A stretch of DNA of 64,000 nucleotides from Candidatus Dojkabacteria bacterium (lineage in GTDB: Bacteria > Patescibacteria > Dojkabacteria > SC72): contig JALNYV010000004.1 of the NCBI GenBank assembly GCA_023229785.1, positions 1 through 64,000 on the forward strand, given 5' to 3'. Below are positions 1-9,279 of this stretch, piece by piece. Made by a program: the position numbers and the translations under genes. The notes under the pieces were generated by a model. That model made no database searches and was not told where the DNA came from. It worked only from the letters and a program-made list of their open reading frames with translations. How positions within the stretch are numbered: the first letter of the stretch is position 1; every line of letters begins with the position of its first letter.

Positions 1-1
1 A

Positions 2-937
2 AATATTTCTGTTTCTGATGAATTAACAATTACTGAGAATTTTTCTTCTGAGTTTGTTAATCTAACTTCGGTTTCAGATCAGTTAAATATTACTGAATCA
101 GTTACTGTTACTATTCCAGAACTTGGAAATATTAATGTTAATGACGCATTAACTATTACGGAGTCTATCACAAATTCTGGAGACTTAGGTGATATTAATG
201 TTAATGATGAACTAACTATTACTGAAACGGTTTTAGATACATTAATTAATGATATTTCTGTAAATGATTCAATTGTAGTAACTGAAAATATTTCAGAAAC
301 TTTAGTCTCAGATATTAATGTTAATGATGAACTAACTATTACTGATAATTTTGGGTTAACTTTCACTCATTTTGTTACCGTAAATGATGAAATTACTCTT
401 ACGGAAGATGTAACTACAAGCGGTGATCTTGGCAATATCAATGTAAATGATTTAATCACTTTAACAGAAACTATTACTACATCAGGTGATTTGGGTGATA
501 TTTCAGTCAATGATAGTATCACCTTAACTGAATCAAATACCTTTGAAATAGAGAATTTTCTTAATGTCAATGATTCCCTAACTTTGAGCGAATCTATAAC
601 TAACTCAGGTGATTTGGGTGATATTGTAGTTAATGATGTGATAACTCTTAGTGAGAATTTTGGTCAGCTTACTACACTGTTTATCAATGTTAATGATTCA
701 ATTACCTTAACTGAGTCCATTATCAATTCAGGGGATCTTGGTGGAATTTATGTTTATGAGGAAGTAACGATTAGTGAGAACAATAACACTGACTTGACAT
801 ATAATATAAGTGTTAATGATTCCATCACTCTTACTGAAAACTTTGGACCATTGAAAGAAATTGATTTATCTTTTATACCAACTGGTGTCGGAACAGAGAT
901 TTATAATTCAATTCCAACAATTCGATCATATAATTAA
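2..937 (+). CDS. repeat-rich fibre-like protein, 5' end outside window
   Basis: The reading frame is open from the window edge to the TAA at 935-937, giving 311 visible codons without the N-terminus. It consists of about a dozen repeats of 20-21 residues with the core NVNDxxTLTE, often followed by SGDLGDI, and ends in a non-repeat tail (about 23 residues) after the last unit. Alternating polar and hydrophobic residues suggest a beta-structured extended shaft. It lies directly upstream of tail genes on the same strand, so a virion fibre or adhesin is the best guess. I cannot assign a family; similar repeats also occur in bacterial surface proteins. Confidence 0.7.
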   Translation, partial: NISVSDELTITENFSSEFVNLTSVSDQLNITESVTVTIPELGNINVNDALTITESITNSGDLGDINVNDELTITETVLDTLINDISVNDSIVVTENISETLVSDINVNDELTITDNFGLTFTHFVTVNDEITLTEDVTTSGDLGNINVNDLITLTETITTSGDLGDISVNDSITLTESNTFEIENFLNVNDSLTLSESITNSGDLGDIVVNDVITLSENFGQLTTLFINVNDSITLTESIINSGDLGGIYVYEEVTISENNNTDLTYNISVNDSITLTENFGPLKEIDLSFIPTGVGTEIYNSIPTIRSYN

Positions 938-946
938 TTTACTCTT

Positions 947-2053
947 ATGAAACTACGAGCCGATTTAAGATCATTATTAGAAAACCAACATACTTCATCT
1001 TTAGCCGATAAAGTATACGTTAACGCAACCAGCATTACTGTGGTTAATGCTGACGATTTCTCTGCGAATGACTTTATATTAATAGGTGTATTGGGATCCG
1101 AAACTGCAGAAAAGAGAAAGATTAGCAGTATTTCTAGCAATACAATCGCATTAACAACTGCTTTAAGTTTTGATCATTCACAAGATGTAGTTGTAACACT
1201 GCTTGATTTTGATCAAGTGCGCTTTTATCGATCCGCAACGCTTACTGGAGTTGCAACAGCATTGGCTGCAGCACAAGATTTAAGCGCTGATAATATTTAT
1301 AATTTTTACAACGATACCGCCAATAGCACTGGATATGGATGGTACAGATTCTATAATTCTGTTACTACTGTTTATTCTAATTATTCAAATGCTATTCCGT
1401 ACGCTGGTTGGCCAGATAATTCTGTAAAGATTATGATGGACACGTTCTATACTCAAATCTCCAATCGTGAAAGAAAATTGATAAAAGATGCTGATGTCTA
1501 CAGATGGCTAAATGAAGCATATACAATAGCTAGAAATAGATTGAATTTAAGCAACAGAGAATATTCAGTTCCTACTCCTGAATCTTTAAGTATTGTTTCT
1601 GGAACTGCTGAATATACGTTACCTGATTATTTTAGCAAGGTAAGGGCTGTCACTGATGAAGATGGGGAAGAAATTTTTGAAATTCCTTACGAACAAGTAC
1701 CAGCATATGAAAACACCTCAGTTCCTCCAGGTGGAAGTTTAGCTGTAATGTATTACATACGTGGAAATAAAATTGGATTTACACCAGAACCGACGGCTTC
1801 TGCCACATACTCATTATATTACCAAAGAACAGCACCAGTATTATCAAGTTACTCTGATTATATTGAATTACCCAATGCAAATCATTATTTCTTATTAGAT
1901 TATTTATTGTATAGAGCTGCACCGATAATTGGTGGAAACCCAGAGTCTCATCTGAAAGCTTTTGGTGTTGGTCTTGATAATTTAGTAGTGACTTCACATC
2001 ATCAAGGTGGCGATGCGGAATCTTGGGAACATAGTATAACATCAATTGTATAA
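947..2053 (+). CDS. head-tail adaptor / tail tubular protein A-like
   Basis: This 368-aa protein has two visible parts. Residues 1-150 are a beta-rich segment with wording typical of structural modules (DDFSANDFILIGV). Residues 160-360 resemble phage adaptor proteins: a helical start (RWLNEAYTIARNRLN), then a LPDYFSKVRAV segment and a GNKIGFTPEPT strand, as in T7 gp11-like gatekeeper proteins. The next gene resembles the matching tubular protein B, which supports a podovirus-like tail tube. ATG start 9 nt after the previous stop. Function by analogy only. Confidence 0.55.
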   Translation: MKLRADLRSLLENQHTSSLADKVYVNATSITVVNADDFSANDFILIGVLGSETAEKRKISSISSNTIALTTALSFDHSQDVVVTLLDFDQVRFYRSATLTGVATALAAAQDLSADNIYNFYNDTANSTGYGWYRFYNSVTTVYSNYSNAIPYAGWPDNSVKIMMDTFYTQISNRERKLIKDADVYRWLNEAYTIARNRLNLSNREYSVPTPESLSIVSGTAEYTLPDYFSKVRAVTDEDGEEIFEIPYEQVPAYENTSVPPGGSLAVMYYIRGNKIGFTPEPTASATYSLYYQRTAPVLSSYSDYIELPNANHYFLLDYLLYRAAPIIGGNPESHLKAFGVGLDNLVVTSHHQGGDAESWEHSITSIV

Positions 2054-2059
2054 AATTTT

Positions 2060-3514
2060 ATGGTTAAATTTAAACCAGACAACAGAAGAAAATTAAAACG
2101 GTGGGATATTTTGCTATGGAATGGATTAAATACTGCAGTATCCGACGGTTTAACTAAACGTACAGAACTTCAATTTGTTGAAAATGCACGGTCAATTATC
2201 ATTGGTTTACTTGAAAAGCGTGCTGGTTATGCTCGTATTGGCAATGATATTGGAGCTACTGCTAATTATGGTCTTTACAACCTTGTGACAGAAAAAAGTT
2301 ATTTAATTCGCGTAAGTCAAGTTAGTGGGACTATAAGTGTGTATAGATATACTGGTGATAGTTGGGTGCAGTTAGGTGGGGCTGCAACTAGTTTAAGCGC
2401 TTATGAATGTGACTTTACAACAGCCATGGATAGATGTTTTATCGTTAATGGATATAACAATAATTTCTATTTGGACTCAAATGCTACCAATCCAGTGGAT
2501 TCTACTAGTACTACTGGTATGTTGTACAATTCACCAAAAGCTCGATTAGTTAATTTTTTCAGAGATCGAATTTATCTTGGTGATTATTTAAGAGTTGATG
2601 GAACTAGGGAACGAACAGGTATTTGTTTTTCTTCTCCACCACTGGGGATAGTGGCTTTAGTAAGTGGAGATCATACAGCACCTATTACGACTTTAAATGT
2701 TACAACCACTAAGTACATTAAGGTTGGTTCAGCCAATGACAGTCTAGATATTTATCGCGGTGGTACTTTGATTGGAACAATAACAGTTACTGGTAAAACA
2801 GAGAATAGTCTAACGATCAACGCTTTTGGTACAGATTTAAAAAGTAGTGATGAAGTCTGGGTTGCTGGTACGCACGATGGAGAGAAAGTATTCCGATGGG
2901 ATAATAGGGCAACTGGTGTTAATGTTAGACAATATGATAGTTTTAAAAATACCAATGAAGAAGATTTAACATTATTGGCAAATGTTGGTAATAATCAAAT
3001 TATCTTTACAGAAAACAGCATGACTATTTGGAATGGAACTTATCTAAAACCGTTAGACTTGGAAGTTGGTTGTATATCTAAAAAAACATTTGTAAAAATT
3101 CTCGGTAACGGTATCTTCTTACATCGTACTGGTATTTATACTACAACTGGCGGAACTCCAAAATTATTATCTGCAAAATTACAACCAATATTCGATAATA
3201 TTGACGTTGAATCTTTGCGAAATCATGCGTGTGCTGCTACTGATGGAACAAGTTATTTCTGCTATCTTGGACCAGTTACTTTTTATAATAAAGATGGAAG
3301 TATTAAAAAAACCTCTAATAGTGTGATCATAGAATATCATGTGCAACAAAATAATTTTTATATCCACACTGATGTTCCCATGTCTCATTTTGTTTCTTAT
3401 AAAACAGATGTTGGACATGTATTGACATTTGCTAAACAAGGGACACCATCTCCAAATCTTAATGATGATTTATTTATTACTGAAAGTATAACAATTCAAA
3501 GAACAGGACCATAA
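2060..3514 (+). CDS. tail tubular protein B-like / stabilisation protein
   Basis: This 484-aa protein opens with GLNTAVSDGLTKRTELQFVENAR followed by LEKRAGYARIG, the arrangement seen near the N-terminus of podovirus tail-tube or stabilisation proteins (T7 gp12-like, P22 gp10-like), which are beta-propeller rich. Repeated strand-turn-strand stretches run to the end. A GTITVTGKTENSLTINAF segment near residues 235-255 looks like an inserted small barrel. It follows the adaptor gene after 6 nt and precedes another structural gene after 1 nt, so the group is co-transcribed. No catalytic motif is visible. Confidence 0.5.
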   Translation: MVKFKPDNRRKLKRWDILLWNGLNTAVSDGLTKRTELQFVENARSIIIGLLEKRAGYARIGNDIGATANYGLYNLVTEKSYLIRVSQVSGTISVYRYTGDSWVQLGGAATSLSAYECDFTTAMDRCFIVNGYNNNFYLDSNATNPVDSTSTTGMLYNSPKARLVNFFRDRIYLGDYLRVDGTRERTGICFSSPPLGIVALVSGDHTAPITTLNVTTTKYIKVGSANDSLDIYRGGTLIGTITVTGKTENSLTINAFGTDLKSSDEVWVAGTHDGEKVFRWDNRATGVNVRQYDSFKNTNEEDLTLLANVGNNQIIFTENSMTIWNGTYLKPLDLEVGCISKKTFVKILGNGIFLHRTGIYTTTGGTPKLLSAKLQPIFDNIDVESLRNHACAATDGTSYFCYLGPVTFYNKDGSIKKTSNSVIIEYHVQQNNFYIHTDVPMSHFVSYKTDVGHVLTFAKQGTPSPNLNDDLFITESITIQRTGP

Positions 3515-3515
3515 T

Positions 3516-3929
3516 ATGGAAGAAATTTATAAATACTTATATGGGAAAACTGATGATAGTGCATCTATCAGTATGAATGTTGAAACTGGAGAAAAAACTC
3601 TGGGAGCAACTTTTGAATCAATTATCAACCCCGTTGCTATTGTTGTTGAGATTAAAGAGGGAAATGACGTTCAGATGATGGCATCTTTTGATGGGGGTAT
3701 CTTTCATCCTATTGGTATTGCACGAAAAGGTATTAATACTCTGGCTTTGGATATCAATCCAGAGACTGGGGCTTTTCCACGTTGTAGAGAAATCAATATT
3801 TCTTATAAAGAGTTTTCTCAATCTGCTTGTATATTAGGTAGATTAGCGGTCTTATACTACGATACTGATGAAGTTGATAGTGTGAGTGATGAAGATTTTA
3901 ATAATCCAACTGAAAGGGAATATAACTAA
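3516..3929 (+). CDS. small virion-associated protein, unknown
   Basis: I do not recognise this 137-aa acidic protein. It is predicted to be mostly beta (VAIVVEIKEGNDVQMMASFDGG, then ILGRLAVLYYDTDEV). Its stop overlaps the ATG of the following tail-fibre-like gene (TAATG), which indicates translational coupling and a role in the same assembly, perhaps as a chaperone or small tail component. The position between a tail-tube-like and a fibre-like gene is the only functional clue. Confidence 0.6.
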   Translation: MEEIYKYLYGKTDDSASISMNVETGEKTLGATFESIINPVAIVVEIKEGNDVQMMASFDGGIFHPIGIARKGINTLALDINPETGAFPRCREINISYKEFSQSACILGRLAVLYYDTDEVDSVSDEDFNNPTEREYN

Positions 3930-5572
3930 TGTCAGATTACAGTTCCATACCAGAGCCATATGACAACTTCTTACAACGAGAAGTGACTACTTTTGGGTTG
4001 GCTTCATCTGAGCAGACTGGTACTGGAAATGAGCAAACAGATACAACACAACCAATGGGTATTACTGATCCTTCTGGTATCGATCCAGGGAGTGTTGGTG
4101 GACAAAGCTTTACTGATTTATTTATTGGAAACTTTATTCAATCAACCAATTGGCAACCGAAGGTTAGGGGATTCTACTTAGATGGACGTACAGGATATGC
4201 GGAATTTTCTGATGTATTTGTAACTGGTACTATAACAGCAGCAACCCTAAAGTATGGAAAAGGATCTTTTACTGATTCAACCAATGCTGGATATTTTATT
4301 AGTTCTTTGGGAGTGTATGTTGGATCAGCAGCAGATGCCACAAAATTAAAATATACAGTTGCTGATGGTAGTTTTGATTTCATTGGAACAATATCTAGTC
4401 GCAGTACGGCAACAATTGCAGCCGCAATTAATGCCTCTGGTAATTTAATTACGGATATTATAAATGCTAGATTAGATAGTGATTCAAAGAAAATACTCGC
4501 TGACTTTAATTTTGGAACAACAGATTATGCTGGCGCAGTGAAGGCTGGAACAGTCACTTGGAATACTACAACGGGAGCAATAACTGGTGGATCTGGTGTT
4601 GTCGTATATCGTGGAGGAATAGTTGGAGTTAATACAGGAGTTGCTACTTTTACTCTTGATGCGGTAACTGGTAATGCAACTTTTGCTGGAACATTATCAG
4701 CACCGACTGGAACATTGGGAACTATCACCTCAGCAACAATTACAGCGGGAAGTTTTCAAACAGCAACATCTGGACAAAGAATCGCTTTATCTGGTTCAGA
4801 TAACACACTAAGATTTTATGACTCTGTTGGGCAAGTTATTGGTATCGGAAGTACTGCTGGAAGCGCAATTAAACTTGATTTAAATGCTACAACTACAACA
4901 GGCATTAATATGCTTGCATCCGTGGCTAGCACAATGGCCTTATACTATAAAAATACTGGTAACGTAACGAATAAGGGTGTTTTTCTTGAGTTGACTGGTG
5001 CAACAAATGATGGAATTGCACTTGAAATTAATCATGATGGAAGTGGTGGATATGGAATTTTTATTGATAGTAGTGGTGCAGCAAGAAGTTTAGGTATATT
5101 CCAATCTGGCACGGCTATTGGATTATATTTGGATAATTCAGGAACTGGTAAGGGTTTATATGTATTAAATACTGGTAATGGAATAGGTGGAGAAATTGAA
5201 TACGATGGAACTAATATTGCCTTAAATATTATTTCAACAGATACGGGCGCTGGGGCTGGTATAAAAATCACACACACTGCGGGTGGAACTGCTGCATTAT
5301 TAATAGACAAAAATAATTCTTATGCCGCTATCGAAATAGATCAAGATGTCAATGATGCGGCTGCCACAATTGGATTAATAATGAGTATTACTAATGCTGG
5401 GGCTGGGACAGAATTTGCATTTGATTTTGGTGGTTCAGAAGCTGGAATTACAGCAGCTGGGAATGCTGGTTTCGTAAGTAATAGCAAAGGAACATTTACC
5501 TTACAGGGATTTGTACGGGTTAGAATAGGAAATAGCGACACTCGTTATATACCATATGGTGATATTTCTTAG
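3929..5572 (+). CDS. tail fibre / receptor-binding-like protein
   Basis: A 547-aa protein with a disordered N-terminal 60 residues rich in T, S, G and Q. It is followed by GFYLDGRTGYAEFSDVFVTG, a module common at the start of phage tail-tip and fibre proteins. The rest is low-complexity G/T/A/I-rich beta sequence with repeated A-I-x-I/L-x-x patterns (for example GIALEIN, GLYVLN, ALNIIS, ALLIDK), consistent with a trimeric beta-helical fibre. No peptidase or chaperone motif is visible at the C-terminus. Translationally coupled to the upstream gene. Confidence 0.6.
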   Translation: MSDYSSIPEPYDNFLQREVTTFGLASSEQTGTGNEQTDTTQPMGITDPSGIDPGSVGGQSFTDLFIGNFIQSTNWQPKVRGFYLDGRTGYAEFSDVFVTGTITAATLKYGKGSFTDSTNAGYFISSLGVYVGSAADATKLKYTVADGSFDFIGTISSRSTATIAAAINASGNLITDIINARLDSDSKKILADFNFGTTDYAGAVKAGTVTWNTTTGAITGGSGVVVYRGGIVGVNTGVATFTLDAVTGNATFAGTLSAPTGTLGTITSATITAGSFQTATSGQRIALSGSDNTLRFYDSVGQVIGIGSTAGSAIKLDLNATTTTGINMLASVASTMALYYKNTGNVTNKGVFLELTGATNDGIALEINHDGSGGYGIFIDSSGAARSLGIFQSGTAIGLYLDNSGTGKGLYVLNTGNGIGGEIEYDGTNIALNIISTDTGAGAGIKITHTAGGTAALLIDKNNSYAAIEIDQDVNDAAATIGLIMSITNAGAGTEFAFDFGGSEAGITAAGNAGFVSNSKGTFTLQGFVRVRIGNSDTRYIPYGDIS

Positions 5573-5624
5573 TCTAACTTTAAGACTTGATATATAATAT
5601 AATTAACTTGACAAATAAACTCAT

Positions 5625-7571
5625 ATGTATTCAAATGAATCTCTTAATTTAACAGGTCAGGGTGGACCAGCATCAACTACAATTGATTTATCCAGAGGGA
5701 ATCAGTTCTTTGTTCGTTTCCCCCAGAGTCATGGAGTAACTATCTACCTTTACGATAAACCTAGAAAAATCTTAGTTCCGTTCACTAATGAGGAAGGTTT
5801 TACTACTTTTACTGGTGGTAAAACGCCAGATCAAGCATATCAAGTTGGAGAAATCTATGATTTGCCTTCAGACATGCAACAGCAATTAGGAATGATTGTG
5901 CCAGATCAATATGGTTTTAATGAGCTTGGACAAGCTATAAATCCTCAATACATTCTTAATTTGCCAGATGCTTCTGGCTTAGAAAAGTTATACGGTAAAT
6001 CAAAAGACCCTAATTTAGAACGAAAAATAGGAGAATTTCTTGTTGGTAACAGTTCTGGACAAAAAGGTATTTTAGATAGTATGGTTGCTCAAGGAGCAAT
6101 GACACAGTCAGCAGTTGATAATATAAAAGACAATCCATTGCAATTAGCTACTTATGTTGCTGCTTTGGCATATGGTGATTATAGCCTAGATGACATTTAT
6201 CGAGATGTTAAAGCTAAAGAATTGGGAGTTAATGTCAAATCGTTTGATCCAAAACTTACAGCTCAGCAATTTGCTCAAACTCCCGATTATGCTGTCGCGA
6301 AGAATAATACTCAACTTACTCCCCCAATGAATCTAAGTTTTGATAGAAAATTACTTACTTATCCGATGTATGCTATCCCAGATGAGGCTTTTCAAACACT
6401 TGTTCCGCCAGTTGATATTAATTCTCAATCTTTTAAAGAAGAAGCATCAAAAATTAAAGATGCTTACTATGATTTATTATTGCAACAACTTGATGCTAAA
6501 ACTGTCCAAGAAAAAGCTATCGCTGATGATAATTATCGTTTATTTAAAGAACAAATTCAAAAGAAGTATGGTATCCAATTAGCTGATAACGCTGAAGCGT
6601 CTTGGGGACAAATTCAACAATTAACTGAGCAAGGAACAAGTCGCGGACTTACTGACAGTGGAATATTTAATGAACTACAAGATAACGTACTTGCTTCAAG
6701 AAGAAAGACTGATGCTAGATTAAGAGATGCTCGGGTATCAGAAGAGGAATTAAAACGTAGGGAATATTACGTAACTAAAGCTTCTCCAGATCAAATTAAA
6801 AATGATTTAACTGATGATGAAAAAATACGTTGGGGATTAAAGCCAAGTCAAGAAACTTTGGATTTTGTAAATAATTTAAAGACTAATTATCCAGATTTGA
6901 CTGATGAACAAATCAATAATATTCGCGGAACGTTAATTGATCAGAATGGTAATTTACGTAGTGAATTATATGGTAATCTTTATACTAATCGATATAATCT
7001 TGGACAAAATAAGCAATTAGCTCAAGAACAAACATTATTTGATAAGAAAACTCTAGAAACTGAAAAGGCTTATGAGCAGTACACTCCAAGTGATAATCCA
7101 TTCATTCGATCAGAGGGAAACGTTAATTTGCCAGGGACTTCTCCTACTACAACTCAAGAACCATCTACTGATACATATAAGTATGAAGCACCGACTTCAG
7201 TTTCTCAATCATCTTCATCAGTACAAAACACTCCCGCTGGACCGATTACAAATTGGGGAGGAATACCCAATCAAGTTTCTTCTACTCCTACCCAACGAGA
7301 TTTAAGTGATCGTTATGGTTTATATAATAAGACAGTATACGATTTAAATACTGGTTTTGGATTTTCCAAACCAGAGGATTTCTTTAGTTCTGCTGGAGTG
7401 ACATCGTTTAATGATGTAAAACTTAAAACTGATTATGTTCCGAAATTCTATCGATATAATGATAATTCAACTGTTTATAACGCATATAATAATCAAGGTT
7501 TAGATTATGATTCCTATATCAAATCTGGTGGAAAGTCAGATTTTTCAGGAATTGAAGTAAGGAAACGATAA
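5625..7571 (+). CDS. large internal virion protein candidate
   Basis: A 648-aa protein starting with SLNLTGQGGPASTT, a glycine-rich motif shared with the next two virion genes. Residues 230-480 are long charged and Q-rich helices suggestive of coiled coil. The C-terminal 170 residues are P/S/T/Q-rich and probably disordered. It heads a run of four large genes on one strand, one of which carries a cell-wall hydrolase domain. I infer an ejected internal virion (ejectosome) protein. No family recognised. Confidence 0.5.
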   Translation: MYSNESLNLTGQGGPASTTIDLSRGNQFFVRFPQSHGVTIYLYDKPRKILVPFTNEEGFTTFTGGKTPDQAYQVGEIYDLPSDMQQQLGMIVPDQYGFNELGQAINPQYILNLPDASGLEKLYGKSKDPNLERKIGEFLVGNSSGQKGILDSMVAQGAMTQSAVDNIKDNPLQLATYVAALAYGDYSLDDIYRDVKAKELGVNVKSFDPKLTAQQFAQTPDYAVAKNNTQLTPPMNLSFDRKLLTYPMYAIPDEAFQTLVPPVDINSQSFKEEASKIKDAYYDLLLQQLDAKTVQEKAIADDNYRLFKEQIQKKYGIQLADNAEASWGQIQQLTEQGTSRGLTDSGIFNELQDNVLASRRKTDARLRDARVSEEELKRREYYVTKASPDQIKNDLTDDEKIRWGLKPSQETLDFVNNLKTNYPDLTDEQINNIRGTLIDQNGNLRSELYGNLYTNRYNLGQNKQLAQEQTLFDKKTLETEKAYEQYTPSDNPFIRSEGNVNLPGTSPTTTQEPSTDTYKYEAPTSVSQSSSSVQNTPAGPITNWGGIPNQVSSTPTQRDLSDRYGLYNKTVYDLNTGFGFSKPEDFFSSAGVTSFNDVKLKTDYVPKFYRYNDNSTVYNAYNNQGLDYDSYIKSGGKSDFSGIEVRKR

Positions 7572-7572
7572 T

Positions 7573-8799
7573 ATGGACAAACAAGAAAAACGCAAAACTA
7601 TAGTTAAGAAGCTCAATGAATATTCAGCGGTATTAACCCCTGGCCAAATGACAAAGATTAAACCAGAGGAGATTACTAATGCTTATCGTGTTTATATTGG
7701 ACGAGATCCAAACCCCGAAGAGGTGAAGGTGTATGAAAATCATCCTGATGACAAGATGCTTAGAAAAGATTTATCTATATTAAAGAAAAGAGATGATAAA
7801 GCACTCAAAAAGTTTGAACAACTTGAAAAATCTGTAACCGATGGTCAGGGTGGAATTGCTAATAATTTTATGAGTAACGTACGTACTAATTTAACAGGAC
7901 AAGGTGGACCGATGGAATCTGGTATGTTTACACAAAATCTACAGCAAGGAGCTTCAGATACTAATAGAAAGTTATCATCATTTTTACAATCTTTTGTTCC
8001 ACCAAGTTCTAACTTTAATTCATCTACTACTGGTTCTTCTTCTGGTACTGGCATGAGAACAGATAGACATAATAATCCAACAGCATTCACAACTGATGTT
8101 GCAAAAAATGCTGGATTAGTAGAAGGGGTTGATTTTGTCTCTGGTGACCCATTCCCAGATAATCCTAATTTAAGAACTGCTAAAATCTTAAAAGATCCAA
8201 TTTCAACTACAATAAAAGTTATTGATAGAATAGGATTTAAGACTGGTACGGGAAAACCAAGATGGACTTATATTTCTCAAATTCCAGGAATTGATAATTG
8301 GAAGAATTTAGATTATTCAGGTAAGGCTGCTATTATCGCACAGATGTATAAACATGAAGGTGGAAGCGGAAAATTAGTTCAAGGTGCTGGTGGTCCTAAA
8401 GATGGACGAGGGGGATTGAGAGATTTAGGGAATGTAACAAGTAGATTTGGACAACAAACTCGTGATACATCGTTCCATACGGGAGTAGACGTAGCTAATC
8501 AAGAAGGTACACCAATCCCAAAACTTAGTGGTGTTGGGGGAGTTGTTACTCAGGTTGGCTCGAATGGCGATTATGGGAATCAAGTTACTGTACGAAATGA
8601 TGATGGAACAACAGAGAGATATAGTCATCTTAAGCAAGGAATAGTGGTTCCAGGACAACGTATTAATCCTGGTCAAGTGATAGGTCCAATGGGTAAGACT
8701 GGTAATTCGTGGAGTCCTACAGGAGGGGACAGCTCACACTTACACTACGAAATTTCAGATGTATTTGGTCAATTTGTAAATCCTGAGAATTATATATGA
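7573..8799 (+). CDS. virion protein with C-terminal M23 peptidase domain
   Basis: A 408-aa protein. The C-terminal 130 residues form an M23/LytM peptidase: the zinc ligands are visible in FHTGVDVA (HxxxD) and HLHYE (HxH), with the usual YGNQVTVRN and GPMGKTG strands between. M23 enzymes cut peptidoglycan cross-bridges. Upstream are a basic helical N-terminus and two copies of the GQGG motif (DGQGGI, NLTGQGGPM), shared with neighbouring virion proteins. Residues 245-265 (YSGKAAIIAQMYKHEGGSG) may belong to a second wall-binding or lysozyme-like part. Likely role: local wall degradation during DNA entry. Confidence 0.8.
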   Translation: MDKQEKRKTIVKKLNEYSAVLTPGQMTKIKPEEITNAYRVYIGRDPNPEEVKVYENHPDDKMLRKDLSILKKRDDKALKKFEQLEKSVTDGQGGIANNFMSNVRTNLTGQGGPMESGMFTQNLQQGASDTNRKLSSFLQSFVPPSSNFNSSTTGSSSGTGMRTDRHNNPTAFTTDVAKNAGLVEGVDFVSGDPFPDNPNLRTAKILKDPISTTIKVIDRIGFKTGTGKPRWTYISQIPGIDNWKNLDYSGKAAIIAQMYKHEGGSGKLVQGAGGPKDGRGGLRDLGNVTSRFGQQTRDTSFHTGVDVANQEGTPIPKLSGVGGVVTQVGSNGDYGNQVTVRNDDGTTERYSHLKQGIVVPGQRINPGQVIGPMGKTGNSWSPTGGDSSHLHYEISDVFGQFVNPENYI

Positions 8800-9275
8800 A
8801 AAAAATTACCCTAACACAAGGTAAGTTTGCCTTAGTTGATGACACTGATTATGAATGGATAAATCAGTGGAAGTGGTTTTATAGTGCTGACGGATACGCG
8901 GTAAGGGCATTTCAAATAGGTCATGGAAAAAATAGGAAGGTTAAAATAATGCGCATGCATAGATTAATTTTAGATGCTCCACCAAAATTGGAAGTAGATC
9001 ATATAGATCATAACAGACTTAATAATATTCGGATAAATTTAAGAGTTTCTACTCGTGCAGAAAATGCAAGGAATGCCTCCCTGGGTAGTAGAAATACTTC
9101 TGGGTTTAAGGGTGTCTGTTGGGATAAGGAACGTCTAGCTTGGGCAACATATATTAAAACAGGTGGTAGACATATTTATTTGGGTCGATTTAAATCTAAA
9201 GAACTAGCTGCTGAGGCTTACAACCAAGCGGCCATCAAATATTTTGGCGAATTTGCCAGTCTTAATGCAATCTAA
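8796..9275 (+). CDS. HNH homing endonuclease with AP2 domain
   Basis: A 159-aa free-standing homing endonuclease. An HNH core is visible at about residues 50-85 (MHRLIL, then LEVDHIDHNRLNN and RVSTRAEN). It is followed by an AP2 DNA-binding domain (SGFKGVCWDKERLAWATYI to YNQAAIKYFGEFASLN). The start overlaps the stop of the M23 gene (ATGA). It sits between two virion genes with no role in the virion; it is a selfish insertion. Confidence 0.9.
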   Translation: MKKITLTQGKFALVDDTDYEWINQWKWFYSADGYAVRAFQIGHGKNRKVKIMRMHRLILDAPPKLEVDHIDHNRLNNIRINLRVSTRAENARNASLGSRNTSGFKGVCWDKERLAWATYIKTGGRHIYLGRFKSKELAAEAYNQAAIKYFGEFASLNAI

Positions 9276-9279
9276 ACTT

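Noticed and set aside
5608..5636. Possible promoter TTGACA before the 648-aa virion gene
   Set aside because: The -10 at correct spacing would be TCAAAT and would lie inside the gene, after its ATG.
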